From assembly GCA_000739535.1 (NCBI GenBank), contig DF820466.1, forward strand, positions 496,754 through 560,753: DNA of 64,000 bases, written 5' to 3'. The DNA is from Candidatus Vecturithrix granuli (GTDB taxonomy: Bacteria; Moduliflexota; Moduliflexia; Moduliflexales; Moduliflexaceae). The notes below the pieces were generated by a model. That model saw nothing but the letters and a program-made list of their open reading frames with translations, was not told where the DNA came from and searched no databases. The translations under genes and the position numbers were made by a program. The stretch's first letter is position 1, and each line of letters opens with the position of its first letter. Positions 32,384-41,585 of the stretch are shown one piece after another.

Positions 32384-33088
32384 ATGAAACAGAAAGATAG
32401 TCTCGTTTTGTTATGCGTCATGGGCATATTCATATTTGGTGTGTTTGGAATACGGAACATTCAAGCAGAAGAGAATGACTTTCCGCTTGCGCCGGGAACG
32501 TACTGGGTTTATGAAGGGTTGGTTAAATGGCAGGTTGAATCGGGAGTAAAAGAGCGGCAGATGACATGGAAAATGGAGGTTATCAAGAAGGTTGAGCGCG
32601 GCGAGTTTACCGGTTATTTGATGAAAGGTCATCCGATTGATCTCGTATTTTATGAAGATGGGCGCATATCGAGCGATTACGCGATTATTCGCAACGGTGA
32701 AAAATTTTATGAAACCGACGTCGAGACGTTTCAACGCCTGAAAGACTTGCAAGATAAACTGGAAAATCTTGTTTCCGATGCAGAATTGACTTTAGATCTT
32801 CCGCTGATGCCAGGCAAAAAATTCGGCGAGGCCGAGATGCTCGACCGAGAAGATGATTCCTATTGCTGGATGGTTAAGGAAGCCCGACCGTTTTCTCGCC
32901 AGATCAATGGTGTTGCCCTATCGGACACGCTGACGGAATACCTCCTGACATTTGCAACGCTTCCTGAAGATGTGGTTGTTCATTTCACGCCCGGTATTGG
33001 TATCACACGTTTTGAATACGTGCATCACGGCACGATCTCCGAAGTGGATGTAAGCCTGATTGAGTATCATGCAAGCAGTAGCCAGTAA
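32384..33088 (+). CDS. Exported protein of unknown function
   Basis: 234 residues with a signal peptide ending near NIQAEE, then FPLAPGTYWVYEGLVKWQVE. This opening is shared by small exported or periplasmic beta-rich proteins seen in many genomes (I cannot name the family). A later part has VVHFTPGIGITRFEYVHHGTISEVDVSLIEY. It lies between two salvage genes with no obvious functional link. It is exported but ends HASSSQ, without the LLWTK tag, which helps define the tag as island-specific. The 3' end runs into a CAGT-rich repeat. Confidence 0.75.
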   Translation: MKQKDSLVLLCVMGIFIFGVFGIRNIQAEENDFPLAPGTYWVYEGLVKWQVESGVKERQMTWKMEVIKKVERGEFTGYLMKGHPIDLVFYEDGRISSDYAIIRNGEKFYETDVETFQRLKDLQDKLENLVSDAELTLDLPLMPGKKFGEAEMLDREDDSYCWMVKEARPFSRQINGVALSDTLTEYLLTFATLPEDVVVHFTPGIGITRFEYVHHGTISEVDVSLIEYHASSSQ

Positions 33089-33215
33089 GCAGTCAGCAGT
33101 AGAGCAGTAGCCAGAGTTCAGTGACCAGTCAGCATACTCATCATTGAACTCTGAACACTGACTACTGCTGACTGACTATTGCTTACTAACCACTGCTTAC
33201 TGACTATTGTTTACT
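33071..33215. repeat. CAGT/ACTG-rich inverted repeat
   Basis: The left half is a run of CAGTAGYCAGT-like units, the right half of ACTGACTACTG-like units. Together they form a long imperfect hairpin between the unknown gene and the purine phosphorylase. A similar array lies at 40.89-41.15 kb. Low-complexity mobile or slippage-derived repeat. Confidence 0.7.
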
Positions 33216-33232
33216 GAAAACGAGGTATCTTT

Positions 33233-34063
33233 ATGAATATTGCACAGATTCACGAAACTATTGACGCGATTCGGGCAAAAGTTCCTGTTCGCCCGCAGAT
33301 TGGTATAGTTTTAGGCTCAGGACTCGGTGAATATGCCGACCAATTTCCTTCGCCGACGATCATCCCGTATGAAGACATTCCGCATTTCCCGCAAGTGACT
33401 ATCGTCGGTCATAAGGGGCGGCTTGTCTTTCAGGAAATAGAAGGGCTGCCTGTAGTCGTTATGCAGGGTCGCTTCCATTACTACGAAGGCTATAGCATGG
33501 AACAACTGACGTTTCCGATTCGTGTGATGGGCCAACTCGGCATTCGGCGATTGATTCTGACCAATGCGGCCGGCGGGGCCAATCTCAATTTTTCTCCGGG
33601 CGATCTCATGCTGATTACTGATCATCTGAACTTGATGGGGATGAATCCCCTGCGCGGACCGCATGATGCGGAATTTGGCGAGCGGTTTCCTGATATGACC
33701 TGCGTCTATCATCCGGAAGAAAGGGAGGTGTTCGAAACCGTGGCGCAACGCTTGCAGATTCCCTTGCAAAAGGGGGTCTATGCGGCATTTAGCGGGCCCT
33801 CCTATGAAACCCCGGCGGAAATTCGCATGATCCGAACCCTGGGAGCTGATGCGGTCGGCATGTCCACTGTCCCGGAAGCCATTGTCGCTACACAAATGGG
33901 GATCCGCGTGTCAGGTGTCTCTTGCATTACGAATATGGCGGCCGGAATGCCTGGAGCCAAACTGACTCATGAAGATGTGATGGAAACGGCCAACCGGGTG
34001 AAACACCAGTTTATCGCCTTGCTTAACGGAGTCATTCAGGAATTTGCCAAAGCCAACACGTAG
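33233..34063 (+). CDS. punA: Purine-nucleoside phosphorylase (PNP-I, trimeric type)
   Basis: Phosphorolysis of inosine and guanosine to base and ribose 1-phosphate. 276 residues, typical of the trimeric type. Motifs: phosphate-binding GIVLGSGLGEY, GHKGRLVF, MQGRFHYYEGY, LTNAAGGAN, FSGPSYETPAEIRM with the base-site Glu, GMSTVPE, and the late VSCITNMAAGM. Follows the CAGT-rich repeat; the ATG is preceded by AACGAGG. Works with the pyrimidine phosphorylase and cytidine deaminase in nucleoside salvage. Confidence 0.95.
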   Translation: MNIAQIHETIDAIRAKVPVRPQIGIVLGSGLGEYADQFPSPTIIPYEDIPHFPQVTIVGHKGRLVFQEIEGLPVVVMQGRFHYYEGYSMEQLTFPIRVMGQLGIRRLILTNAAGGANLNFSPGDLMLITDHLNLMGMNPLRGPHDAEFGERFPDMTCVYHPEEREVFETVAQRLQIPLQKGVYAAFSGPSYETPAEIRMIRTLGADAVGMSTVPEAIVATQMGIRVSGVSCITNMAAGMPGAKLTHEDVMETANRVKHQFIALLNGVIQEFAKANT

Positions 34064-34118
34064 AAAGGAAACGAGGAATGTTGTATGAGTTGTTTCTTGT
34101 GCAACAAACTATCTGCTT

Positions 34119-34511
34119 ATGTCCATACGCGACACGCTGATTCAGGAAGCCAAACAGGCGCGTTTAAGCGCCTATACCCCATATTCTCACTTCAAAGTCG
34201 GGGCGGCTGTTTATACCAAATCTGAGAAAATCTTTCGGGGGTGCAACATTGAAAATAGTTCCTATGGAGCTACGGTATGTGCAGAACGGGTGGCCTTATT
34301 TACAGCCTATTCACAAGAAGAACGGGAGATTGATGCGATTGCGATTGTCGCTGATACGGAAACGCCGTGTCCTCCCTGCGGTATCTGCCGACAGGTGATC
34401 ATAGAATTAGCTGGCGATATAGAAATCATTCTGGCAAACCTGCGGGACGATGTGCGTGTTTTGAAAGCCAGTGAATTACTGCCTGACGCCTTTACCTCTG
34501 AGTTTTTATAA
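34119..34511 (+). CDS. cdd: Cytidine deaminase
   Basis: Zinc-dependent deamination of cytidine/deoxycytidine to uridine/deoxyuridine. 130 residues, the short homotetrameric type. Zinc ligands and catalytic Glu in ENSSYGATVCAERVA (Cys and Glu of CAE) and CPPCGICRQV (two Cys). Substrate-binding FKVGAAV and GCNIEN are present. Fifty-five bases behind punA and close to pgsA, so probably cotranscribed. Start ATG lacks a strong Shine-Dalgarno site. Confidence 0.95.
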   Translation: MSIRDTLIQEAKQARLSAYTPYSHFKVGAAVYTKSEKIFRGCNIENSSYGATVCAERVALFTAYSQEEREIDAIAIVADTETPCPPCGICRQVIIELAGDIEIILANLRDDVRVLKASELLPDAFTSEFL

Positions 34512-34544
34512 CATTTTTCGTTTCTCAAGAGAGGGGTGCGAAAA

Positions 34545-35093
34545 ATGAAAAAAGCACACTACATTTTAAATTTGCCAAACAAATTAACGCTTACGCGTGT
34601 GTTAATTTCGCCTGTCCTGGTTGTCGTGTTATTAACAAAGTTAAATCAGTGGCTGGCGGTCGTGATTTTTCTGATTGCAGCAGCAACGGATTTTATTGAT
34701 GGGTATCTGGCGCGTCGTCGCAAGCAAGTGACAGTTCTGGGAAAACTCATGGATCCGATTGCGGATAAATTTCTGATTGCCGCCTCGCTCATTTCACTTG
34801 TGGAAATCGGCCATGCTCCCGCATGGTTAGTGGTTATCATCATTGGCCGGGAATTCGCCGTGAATGGGTTACGGGCGGTAGCGGCTTCCCAGAATGTGAT
34901 CATTCCGGCAGGACCGCTTGGAAAAGCAAAAATGGTGACGCAAGTCATTGCTGTGCCTTTACTCATTCTTAATGCCCATATTTTCGGTTATAACGTGGCG
35001 TTGGGTGTGTTATGGCTGACCATGATCATCACCGTCTGGTCAGGGATCGATTATTTTATAGCAGGACTCCAGCGAATTGACATTTCGCTGTAG
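34545..35093 (+). CDS. pgsA: CDP-diacylglycerol-glycerol-3-phosphate 3-phosphatidyltransferase
   Basis: Makes phosphatidylglycerophosphate, the committed step to phosphatidylglycerol and cardiolipin, in the inner membrane. 182 residues with about five to six membrane helices. The CDP-alcohol phosphotransferase motif D-x2-DG-x2-AR-x8-G-x3-D-x3-D is intact in DFIDGYLARRRKQVTVLGKL followed by MDPIADK. N-terminal LNLPNKLTLTRV is typical. ATG chosen over an upstream GTG because GAGAGGGG is correctly spaced. Next to plsY, so a small phospholipid cluster. Confidence 0.95.
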   Translation: MKKAHYILNLPNKLTLTRVLISPVLVVVLLTKLNQWLAVVIFLIAAATDFIDGYLARRRKQVTVLGKLMDPIADKFLIAASLISLVEIGHAPAWLVVIIIGREFAVNGLRAVAASQNVIIPAGPLGKAKMVTQVIAVPLLILNAHIFGYNVALGVLWLTMIITVWSGIDYFIAGLQRIDISL

Positions 35094-35181
35094 GAGCGTT
35101 GAGAAATATTCAGATAATGGTTGAATGGTAAATGAGGTCGTTTTCTGAGCGGACAATACTTACTATTTGACCACTACTACC

Positions 35182-35784
35182 ATGCATATTGTGTTAGTGA
35201 TATTAGCATATCTGGTCGGGTCAATCCCCTTTGGCTTGCTTATTGGTAAGATGCAGGGGATTGATATTCGCAAGTACGGTAGCGGAAATATTGGCACATC
35301 AAATGTTGCCAGGACGTTGGGAAAAAAAGCTGCAATTCAAACCTTGTTCGGCGATGGTCTGAAAGGATTGCTGATGGTTTTGCTTGCCCGGGCTGTGCTT
35401 GATGATGAACGTTGGATTGTTGCGGCAGCCCTGGCAGCAATTATCGGGCATAATTGGTCAATCTACTTGAAATTCAAAGGCGGGAAAGGCGTGACCACGA
35501 CCTACGGGGCATATCTCGGTCTGGCCTGGCTTCCAGCTTTAGCGACGATTGCCGTCTGGCTGGCGATCACCAAAGCGACGAATAAAGCTTCCATCGCAGC
35601 CCTAACGTCGTCTCTCTGCGCGCCGATTTTTGCGCTGCTCTTCGGAGTTTCGACGCCCATACTTGTTTTTTCCGTGCTCGGTCTGCTGATGATTTACCTC
35701 CGTCACATTGAAAATATCAAGCGCCTCCTGGCTGGCAAAGAAAACACCCTGTCGAGAACCAAAGATGTCGAAAGGGAAGAGTGA
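35182..35784 (+). CDS. plsY: Acyl-phosphate:glycerol-3-phosphate acyltransferase
   Basis: Transfers the acyl group from acyl-phosphate to glycerol 3-phosphate, the first step of phosphatidate synthesis. About 200 residues with multiple helices. Conserved PlsY motifs GSIPFGLLIGK, GSGNIGTSNVARTLGKK and HNWSIYLKFKGGKGVTTTYG are all present. The ATG at MHIVLV is the conventional start; a TTG five codons earlier is possible, and neither has a good ribosome site. Followed by a hairpin terminator. Confidence 0.95.
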   Translation: MHIVLVILAYLVGSIPFGLLIGKMQGIDIRKYGSGNIGTSNVARTLGKKAAIQTLFGDGLKGLLMVLLARAVLDDERWIVAAALAAIIGHNWSIYLKFKGGKGVTTTYGAYLGLAWLPALATIAVWLAITKATNKASIAALTSSLCAPIFALLFGVSTPILVFSVLGLLMIYLRHIENIKRLLAGKENTLSRTKDVEREE

Positions 35785-35800
35785 GCTATTTTACGCGCAT

Positions 35801-35838
35801 AGAAAAACCAGGTTTTTTTGTTAAAACCTGGTTTTTTG
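35801..35838. terminator. Bidirectional terminator between plsY and glyA
   Basis: AACCAGGTTTT / AAAACCTGGTT stem with A- and T-runs on both sides, positioned between convergent genes. Confidence 0.85.
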
Positions 35839-35860
35839 AACTCAGCTCGCTCTCGCAAGC

Positions 35861-37117
35861 TTAACTCGTCGCATCCAATTCTTGATAGAGCGGAAAAGCC
35901 TGGCATAAATCCTGGACTTCTGCCTGAAGCCGCCTGAGCAGATCGTCATTATCTGGCTGGCTGAAGGCTTGATGGACAATGGCGGCAATCCGGTCCATTT
36001 CCGGTTCTTTCAGGCCGCGTGTAGTGAGCGCTGGTGTTCCGAAGCGTAAACCGCTGGTGACCATCGGACTTTCCGGATCGTAGGGCACCACATTCTTATT
36101 GGTCAGGATGCCGATCTTTTCCAGCAGGGCTTCAGCACTATTGCCTTTGAGACCGGTTCCTCGCAAGTCAATAAGTATCAGATGATTATCCGTCCCACCC
36201 GTGACTAAACGATAGCCAGCATTACCTAGCGCCTGAGCAAATCGTTTTGCATTCGCGACAATTTGCGCTTGAATCTGCCGAAATTCCGGTGACATGGCGC
36301 GTTGAAAACAGACCGCTTTCGCTGCAATTGATTGGATGGCCGGCGTCCCCTGAGTACCAGGAAAAATCGCACGGTCGATTTTTGATGCGTAGGCCTTTTT
36401 GCAGAGGATCATGCCGCCGCGTCCGCCCATGAGCGTTTTATAGGTCGTAAACGTCACAAAATCTGCATACGGCACCGGGCTGGGGATGATTCCGGCGGCA
36501 ACCAGACCGGCAATGTGCGCCATATCAATCAACAAGTATGCTCCAACTTCGTCGGTAATCTCGCGCAAAGCAGCAAAGTCGATCAAGCGCGGATAGGAAC
36601 TGGCGCCGCCGACGATCATTTTTGGATGGTGCGCTTTTGCCAATGAGCGAGCCTCCTCATAATCAATCAATTCCGTTTCGCGGTGCACGCCATAATGGGT
36701 AAATTGATAACAATGTCCTGTGAGCGACATCGCAGCGCCGTGCGAAATATGTCCGCCATGATCTAGCTTCATACTCAAAATCGGATCGCCTACTTTCAAC
36801 ATGGCAAAATAGACCGCCATATTCGCATTTACTCCGGAATGAGGTTGAACATTTGCATGTTCGGCCTGAAATAGATCTTTAGCGCGTTGAATAGCAAGCG
36901 TTTCAATGGCATCAGTGTACTGGCAGCCCGCATGAAATCGTCGTCCGGGATAGCCTTCCGCGGCTTTGTTGCTAAATAATGATGATTCCGCCGCCATAAT
37001 CGCTAAAGGCGCACTATTTTCCGACGCAATCATATTTAATGTGGTTTTTTGTCGCTGCACCTCGTGCGCAAGAATTGCCGCAACTTCATGGTCTTCAAAT
37101 CGTAATACATCTATCAT
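35861..37117 (-). CDS. glyA: Serine hydroxymethyltransferase
   Basis: PLP enzyme interconverting serine and glycine with tetrahydrofolate; main source of one-carbon units. 418 residues, standard. N-terminal LNMIASENSAPLAIMAAESS, the NVQPHSGVNAN block, the PLP-lysine region VTFTTYKTLMGGRGGMILC, and the late VTSGLRFGTPALTTRG are all recognisable. Small deviations (IASENSAP, the LMGGRGG loop) are within family variation. Convergent with plsY across a shared terminator. Confidence 0.96.
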   Translation of the reverse strand: MIDVLRFEDHEVAAILAHEVQRQKTTLNMIASENSAPLAIMAAESSLFSNKAAEGYPGRRFHAGCQYTDAIETLAIQRAKDLFQAEHANVQPHSGVNANMAVYFAMLKVGDPILSMKLDHGGHISHGAAMSLTGHCYQFTHYGVHRETELIDYEEARSLAKAHHPKMIVGGASSYPRLIDFAALREITDEVGAYLLIDMAHIAGLVAAGIIPSPVPYADFVTFTTYKTLMGGRGGMILCKKAYASKIDRAIFPGTQGTPAIQSIAAKAVCFQRAMSPEFRQIQAQIVANAKRFAQALGNAGYRLVTGGTDNHLILIDLRGTGLKGNSAEALLEKIGILTNKNVVPYDPESPMVTSGLRFGTPALTTRGLKEPEMDRIAAIVHQAFSQPDNDDLLRRLQAEVQDLCQAFPLYQELDATS

Positions 37118-37887
37118 TCGTTATCTTGCGCATCTCTCTGTGAAATATCAATTCAAACGATAGAGTGCAAGATGTTCACAAAGAGAGCGAACTTTTGAAA
37201 GAGAATGTCTTTGTTTAATAGGCATTATCGGAAATAAGCCTGGAGTACAAAACGTAGGTTTTATTCCTCGTATGTTGGCGCAAAAACGGATTTTTTACAT
37301 TCCAGAGGACTTCGTGTATTTTCACAACAGTTTATTTCCGACAATATTTAATAAAAAGAATAAACAAGAATTTTTGATTTTTTTTGAATCACGACAGTTT
37401 TCAACAGTCAAAAGTGAAAGAGCATTCTTGATAATTATTGAGGTAATGACACATAATTTCTTTGGACTTTCGATCTTGTTATCTCCCTGTCTTCATCCAA
37501 TTTCAAAAAATCCTTGTAATTACCGCTGAGTACAAGTTCTTTTTGAGAAATACGCCTGAAACGTTTTTGTCAAGATTTTATCCATGAATTCATCAATCGA
37601 AAGAAATTTGGCGTTTTATTTCACCAATGAAAAAAAACTATTGACAATTTTTTATCTTTTTTTCATGCTCAAATTGATGGTATGATTAAAAATGTAAAAC
37701 AAAGCATGTTGCACAATTTGTTAAGTGTAGAAGGACAAATCACACGATGTTCGTGTGTTTTGTGAGAGAGTTTTTGTCAGGCGTTTGATTGTTCATATAT
37801 CAACCCCTAAAAAGGTGAAAGTATCTGTAATATGGAATCTGCCCAGGGGAAAGAGCAATTACTTCAATTTATCAGGAGGGTGTTTGA
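37118..37887. other. Long divergent regulatory region
   Basis: 770 bp between divergent glyA and the ABC ATPase gene, AT-rich. It holds the solo motif AATCCTTGTAATTACC near 37.51 kb, TTGACA at 37641-37646 and TATGAT at 37681-37686 (34 bases apart, so not one promoter). A good AGGAGG precedes the ATPase start. No gene or riboswitch recognised, although the length of the leader (at least 200 bases) is unusual. Confidence 0.45.
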
Positions 37888-38991
37888 ATGTCAGAGGTTA
37901 TTTTAAAAGATTTAGTTAAACGGTACCCTAATGGTTTCCAGGCTGTGAATTCGATTAACCTGGAAATTCAGGACAAAGAGTTTGTTGTCCTGGTTGGCCC
38001 GTCAGGTTGTGGGAAATCAACCACGTTGCGTATGGTCGCCGGATTGGAAGAAGTGAGCGAGGGGCAAATTCTGATTGGCGACCGCGTGGTGAACGATGTG
38101 GCCCCAAAAGATCGCAATATTGCGATGGTGTTCCAGAATTACGCGTTGTATCCGCACATGGATGTCTTCACCAACATGGCATTTGGCCTGAAATTGCGAA
38201 AATTTCCAAAAGACGAGATCGATAAACGCGTGAAGGATGCGGCCGAGATTTTGGGCATCACCCAATTATTAGATCGGAAGCCCAAACAACTTTCTGGCGG
38301 ACAGAGACAGCGTGTGGCTGTGGGACGAGCTATTGTGCGCGATCCTGAGGTGTTTTTGTTTGATGAACCCCTCAGCAACCTCGACGCCAAATTACGCGTG
38401 ACTATGCGCGCCGAATTATCGAAATTGCAGCACAGGCTTGAAACCACCATGATTTACGTGACCCACGATCAGGTAGAAGCCATGACTATGGGCGATCGCA
38501 TAGTAATCATGAAAGACGGCTATATTCAACAAGTTGGCGCGCCATTGGAAGTGTATGATTTTCCGCAAAATGAGTTTGTGGCTGGATTTATCGGCAGCCC
38601 ACCAATGAACTTCTTCCGAGCAAAATTGGTCAAAGCCAATGGCAATCTGGCGGTTGATATGGGAAATTTCCAACTTAAAATCCCCTCTCAATATACGTCA
38701 TTCTATGATAAATACCTGAATAAGGACGTGAACTTCGGCTTACGCCCCGAAGATATTTCGGATATTTATCCGGAAGATGAAACCTGGGAAAAATTTAAAG
38801 CTGTTGTGGAAGTGATCGAACCTCTTGGCGCAGAAATTATTCTGGAACTGAGCAAAGCCGACCATTCCTTTGTAGCGCGAGTTGCCCCGCACTCCAAATC
38901 GAAACTGAACGAAGAAGTGACCGTGTATTTTGATATGCGCAAGATGCACCTTTTTGATCCGGAAACCGGAAAAGTTATTGTTCGGAAATAA
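37888..38991 (+). CDS. ABC transporter ATP-binding protein, MalK/UgpC type
   Basis: 367-residue ATPase of the carbohydrate-importer class. Walker A GPSGCGKST, Q-loop VFQNYALYPHMDVFTNMAFGLK, signature LSGGQRQRVAVGRA, Walker B VFLFDEPLSNLDAKLR, H-loop YVTHDQVEAMTM. The C-terminal about 130 residues form the OB/TOBE regulatory domain of MalK-like proteins (NFGLRPEDIS; VVEVIEPLGAEIILEL). No permease or solute-binding gene is next to it, so it may be a shared ATPase serving several sugar importers, as MsmK does in some bacteria (inference). A strong terminator follows. Confidence 0.95.
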   Translation: MSEVILKDLVKRYPNGFQAVNSINLEIQDKEFVVLVGPSGCGKSTTLRMVAGLEEVSEGQILIGDRVVNDVAPKDRNIAMVFQNYALYPHMDVFTNMAFGLKLRKFPKDEIDKRVKDAAEILGITQLLDRKPKQLSGGQRQRVAVGRAIVRDPEVFLFDEPLSNLDAKLRVTMRAELSKLQHRLETTMIYVTHDQVEAMTMGDRIVIMKDGYIQQVGAPLEVYDFPQNEFVAGFIGSPPMNFFRAKLVKANGNLAVDMGNFQLKIPSQYTSFYDKYLNKDVNFGLRPEDISDIYPEDETWEKFKAVVEVIEPLGAEIILELSKADHSFVARVAPHSKSKLNEEVTVYFDMRKMHLFDPETGKVIVRK

Positions 38992-39006
38992 CGAGATCGG
39001 GTTTTT

Positions 39007-39047
39007 AAGGCCGCTTTTGTTCGCCAGAGGAAGAGCGGCCTTTTTTT
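39007..39047 (+). terminator. Intrinsic terminator of the ABC ATPase gene
   Basis: AAGGCCGCT ... AGCGGCCTT stem followed by T7, fifteen bases after the stop codon. Confidence 0.9.
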
Positions 39048-39260
39048 GTTATCCCGGTGTCCCGTTCGGCTCTCCTTTCTTTTCCTGTTTTTTAAAAGGT
39101 CTCTTCCTGAAAAAACCTTGACAAAGCTCTGAAAATTTACTATAAATTCCCACAGTCCAACAACCACGAATTTCTGTTGGGTAAGACCGGATAATGAACC
39201 TGGGCTGCCTGGGATCGAACTATTGTTAGTGCAAAGAACGAAGGAGCGAAAGACGCCATT

Positions 39261-40865
39261 ATGAATTGGGGGTACATACTCTGTATTGACGATGATTTGA
39301 TGGAACTCAACACCCTCGCCAATCAACTTCAGGAAGAGTTTAGCCGCTCGCACATTGTCTATAAAGCCGAAAGCGCCGAAGAAGCGACCCTGATTATGGA
39401 TATGCTTCAGGCCGCTCAGAAACAGATTGAGTTAATTCTCTGCGACCAAACCATGCCCGGAATTCCCGGCTCAACATTTTTAGATACGGTCCATCAAGTG
39501 AATCCGGAGATCATGAAGGTGCTCTTGACTACCCCCCAGGACACTGTTTCCTCGGAGTATCTTTTTTCGCGTGCTACCGTGCATAATGTGCTTGAGAAGC
39601 CCTGGAGTCGAGAGCACCTGATTCTCACTGTCGAATCACTCTTAAAACTCTACTCCTTCTCACAACATATTGAAGAGCTCCAGGAAATCAGCCTCCAATT
39701 CGGTCCCATCTTTGATCTTCCGCAGCTCTTGCGCAAAGCGATTTATTATATTGAGAAAATGACCTCGGCCTGGAAAGTGGCAATCGCGATTACTGATGGG
39801 AAATCCATTACACCGACCCTGTATGTGTCCAATGCCTCTGAGCGCATGGAGAATCAACCCCAGAAGGACCATATTGAACAACTCTTTCGAGAAATTTTTT
39901 TGAAACGCAAAGAACCAATTGTGTTTACGAACGCGTATGAGAATAAGTATCTAAAACAGTTCGACGTCCCTGACTGGTATAAGGCCAACCATGTCGTCTG
40001 TATCCCTCTATGGCGCGATGCTTGCTTTTTTGGGGTCATTTACATGGCGGATAAAATCTCGGGTTTACCCTTTTTCCGTGAAGACATTATGTCGGCCAAA
40101 ATCATTGCCTATCAATTGATCTCCGGGTTGGAAAATATTCGGTTAACCGAAGAAAAACTACGCATGGATCGGCTTTCAACGGTTGGCAACATGGCCAGTG
40201 AAATTATTCATGACCTAAAAGGTCCGATGACTACAATTTTGGGATTTGCCGAATTATTGGAATTAGAAAAAAGCCCCTACCAGGAACAAAAACAATACGC
40301 TCAAATTATTGCCACCGAAGTCGAACGCATGGGTGAAATGGTTGAAGAAATTTTAGAATTCTCACGCGACGATAAAATCAAATTGAATCTTCAGCCGTGT
40401 GAAATTGATCCTTTCATTTCCGAAGTGGTGGAAATGCTAAAACGGATGTTTAATGGACAAAAAATTCACTTGTTGACAAAACTCCATTGTAAAAAACCCA
40501 TCTACGCTGATAAGGAAAAGTTAAAGCGTGTATTCTTCAATATTGCGAGTAACGCCAAAGAAGCGTTACAAGAGGAAGGCAAATTTTCAATTAATACCTA
40601 TAGCCACAATCAGACCCATATCGAGTTCCGTTTGGCTGACAGCGGTGTTGGGATTCCTGCGCATGTGAAAGAGAATATCTTCGAGCCCTTTGTGACTTAT
40701 GGCAAAAAGCGAGGTACCGGCCTGGGCATGTCTATTGCCAGAAAAATTGTCACCGATCATGGCGGAAATATCTGGGTCGAAAGCGAGGAAGGCACTGGCA
40801 CCATCTTTTATTTCACCATTCCCTTTGTTCAGAATATGAACCCGAGCAATGAAAGGAGTCGTTGA
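39261..40865 (+). CDS. Response regulator-GAF-histidine kinase fusion
   Basis: 534 residues, no membrane segments. N-terminal receiver domain (about 1-125) with ILCIDDD, phospho-acceptor Asp in LILCDQTMPG and the Lys of VLEKPWS. The middle (about 135-295) looks like a GAF-type sensor. HisKA helix with the phospho-His in ASEIIHDLKGPMTTILGF, then a HATPase_c domain with N-box FFNIASNAKEAL, DSGVGIP, and KKRGTGLGMSIARKI. A cytoplasmic hybrid with receiver first, which can be controlled by another kinase. Target unknown. The two following small genes may be cotranscribed. Confidence 0.93.
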   Translation: MNWGYILCIDDDLMELNTLANQLQEEFSRSHIVYKAESAEEATLIMDMLQAAQKQIELILCDQTMPGIPGSTFLDTVHQVNPEIMKVLLTTPQDTVSSEYLFSRATVHNVLEKPWSREHLILTVESLLKLYSFSQHIEELQEISLQFGPIFDLPQLLRKAIYYIEKMTSAWKVAIAITDGKSITPTLYVSNASERMENQPQKDHIEQLFREIFLKRKEPIVFTNAYENKYLKQFDVPDWYKANHVVCIPLWRDACFFGVIYMADKISGLPFFREDIMSAKIIAYQLISGLENIRLTEEKLRMDRLSTVGNMASEIIHDLKGPMTTILGFAELLELEKSPYQEQKQYAQIIATEVERMGEMVEEILEFSRDDKIKLNLQPCEIDPFISEVVEMLKRMFNGQKIHLLTKLHCKKPIYADKEKLKRVFFNIASNAKEALQEEGKFSINTYSHNQTHIEFRLADSGVGIPAHVKENIFEPFVTYGKKRGTGLGMSIARKIVTDHGGNIWVESEEGTGTIFYFTIPFVQNMNPSNERSR

Positions 40866-40888
40866 TGACTGAGGCAATATACGTCATG

Positions 40889-41150
40889 AATATTCGGTCG
40901 TCAGTCATCAGTGTTCAGTTGTCCGTGGTCAGTAATCAGTAGTCAGTCATCATTTACAGCATTATGCAGAGCCGTTAACCTGATACCTGTCACAAAAACC
41001 AGGTTTCTTCAAGAAACCTGGTTTTTAGCCATGTCAATCGTTATGAATAATGCTGTATCAGTAGCCAGTGGTTAGCATGTTCACTGACTATTGACCACTG
41101 ACTACTGACCCCTGATTACTGATTACTGATGATTGACTACTGATGACTGA
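40889..41150. repeat. CAGT/ACTG-rich inverted repeat interrupted by family G MITE
   Basis: Second array of CAGTARTCAGT-like units on the left and ACTGATTACTG-like units on the right, forming a large hairpin. A 102-bp element is inserted between the halves. It fills the gap after the kinase gene. Confidence 0.7.
40955..41056. repeat. MITE family G copy 2 carrying a terminator
   Basis: Perfect 11-bp ends TACAGCATTAT / ATAATGCTGTA. The inside is the same 75 bases as at 10.75 kb, including the ACCAGGTTTCTT-AAGAAACCTGGT terminator hairpin with a T-run. Nested within the CAGT array. Confidence 0.75.
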
Positions 41151-41169
41151 TAACTTAGGAGAAGTTCCT

Positions 41170-41481
41170 ATGGTCGATAAAGAATTGTTACGACAACAGT
41201 TAGAAGAATTAGAACATATTCGCGGAGAACTTATCCTGGCCAAATACCGCTATGAAGAAGCTATGGCAGATTTCGACGATTTATTCGGACCGGGATCTGC
41301 AAATAAGGCGATTCGTATTCTACGCTCGCGCGCCTTATTAAAAAAACTCGTGCTCACGCACGAAGCCCTGGATTCCGTCACAGAAGAACTCTATGATGTT
41401 TTGCGAGAAGAAGGTTGGGAACGACCATTCCGAAAAGGTTCTGAAGGTATCTCCCCGAAAGAAATGGGTGAAACCGGGTGA
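41170..41481 (+). CDS. Small coiled-coil protein of unknown function
   Basis: 103 residues from MVDKELLRQQ, chosen because AGGAG sits upstream. Strongly charged and helical (LRQQLEELEHIRGELILAKYRY; LLKKLVLTHEALDSVTEELYDVL), no signal peptide, no membrane segment. Probably a cytosolic helical-bundle protein. I recognise no family. Lies between the receiver-kinase gene and the DUF4404-like gene. Confidence 0.65.
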   Translation: MVDKELLRQQLEELEHIRGELILAKYRYEEAMADFDDLFGPGSANKAIRILRSRALLKKLVLTHEALDSVTEELYDVLREEGWERPFRKGSEGISPKEMGETG

Positions 41482-41585
41482 TGAGCGAAATCACAATTTT
41501 GCATATATATTCATAATGTACTGCGGAACTCCGTTTCGCGGGCGCAAAAAACAATTTTGTGCGACATTTTTATAGGAGAGAGGTT

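Noticed and set aside
33071..33215. CRISPR-like array
   Set aside because: The units are short, irregular CAGT permutations without uniform spacers and form a palindrome; no cas genes in the window.
37641..37686. Single promoter TTGACA ... TATGAT ahead of the ABC ATPase gene
   Set aside because: The two boxes are 34 bases apart, far outside the 16-18 base range.
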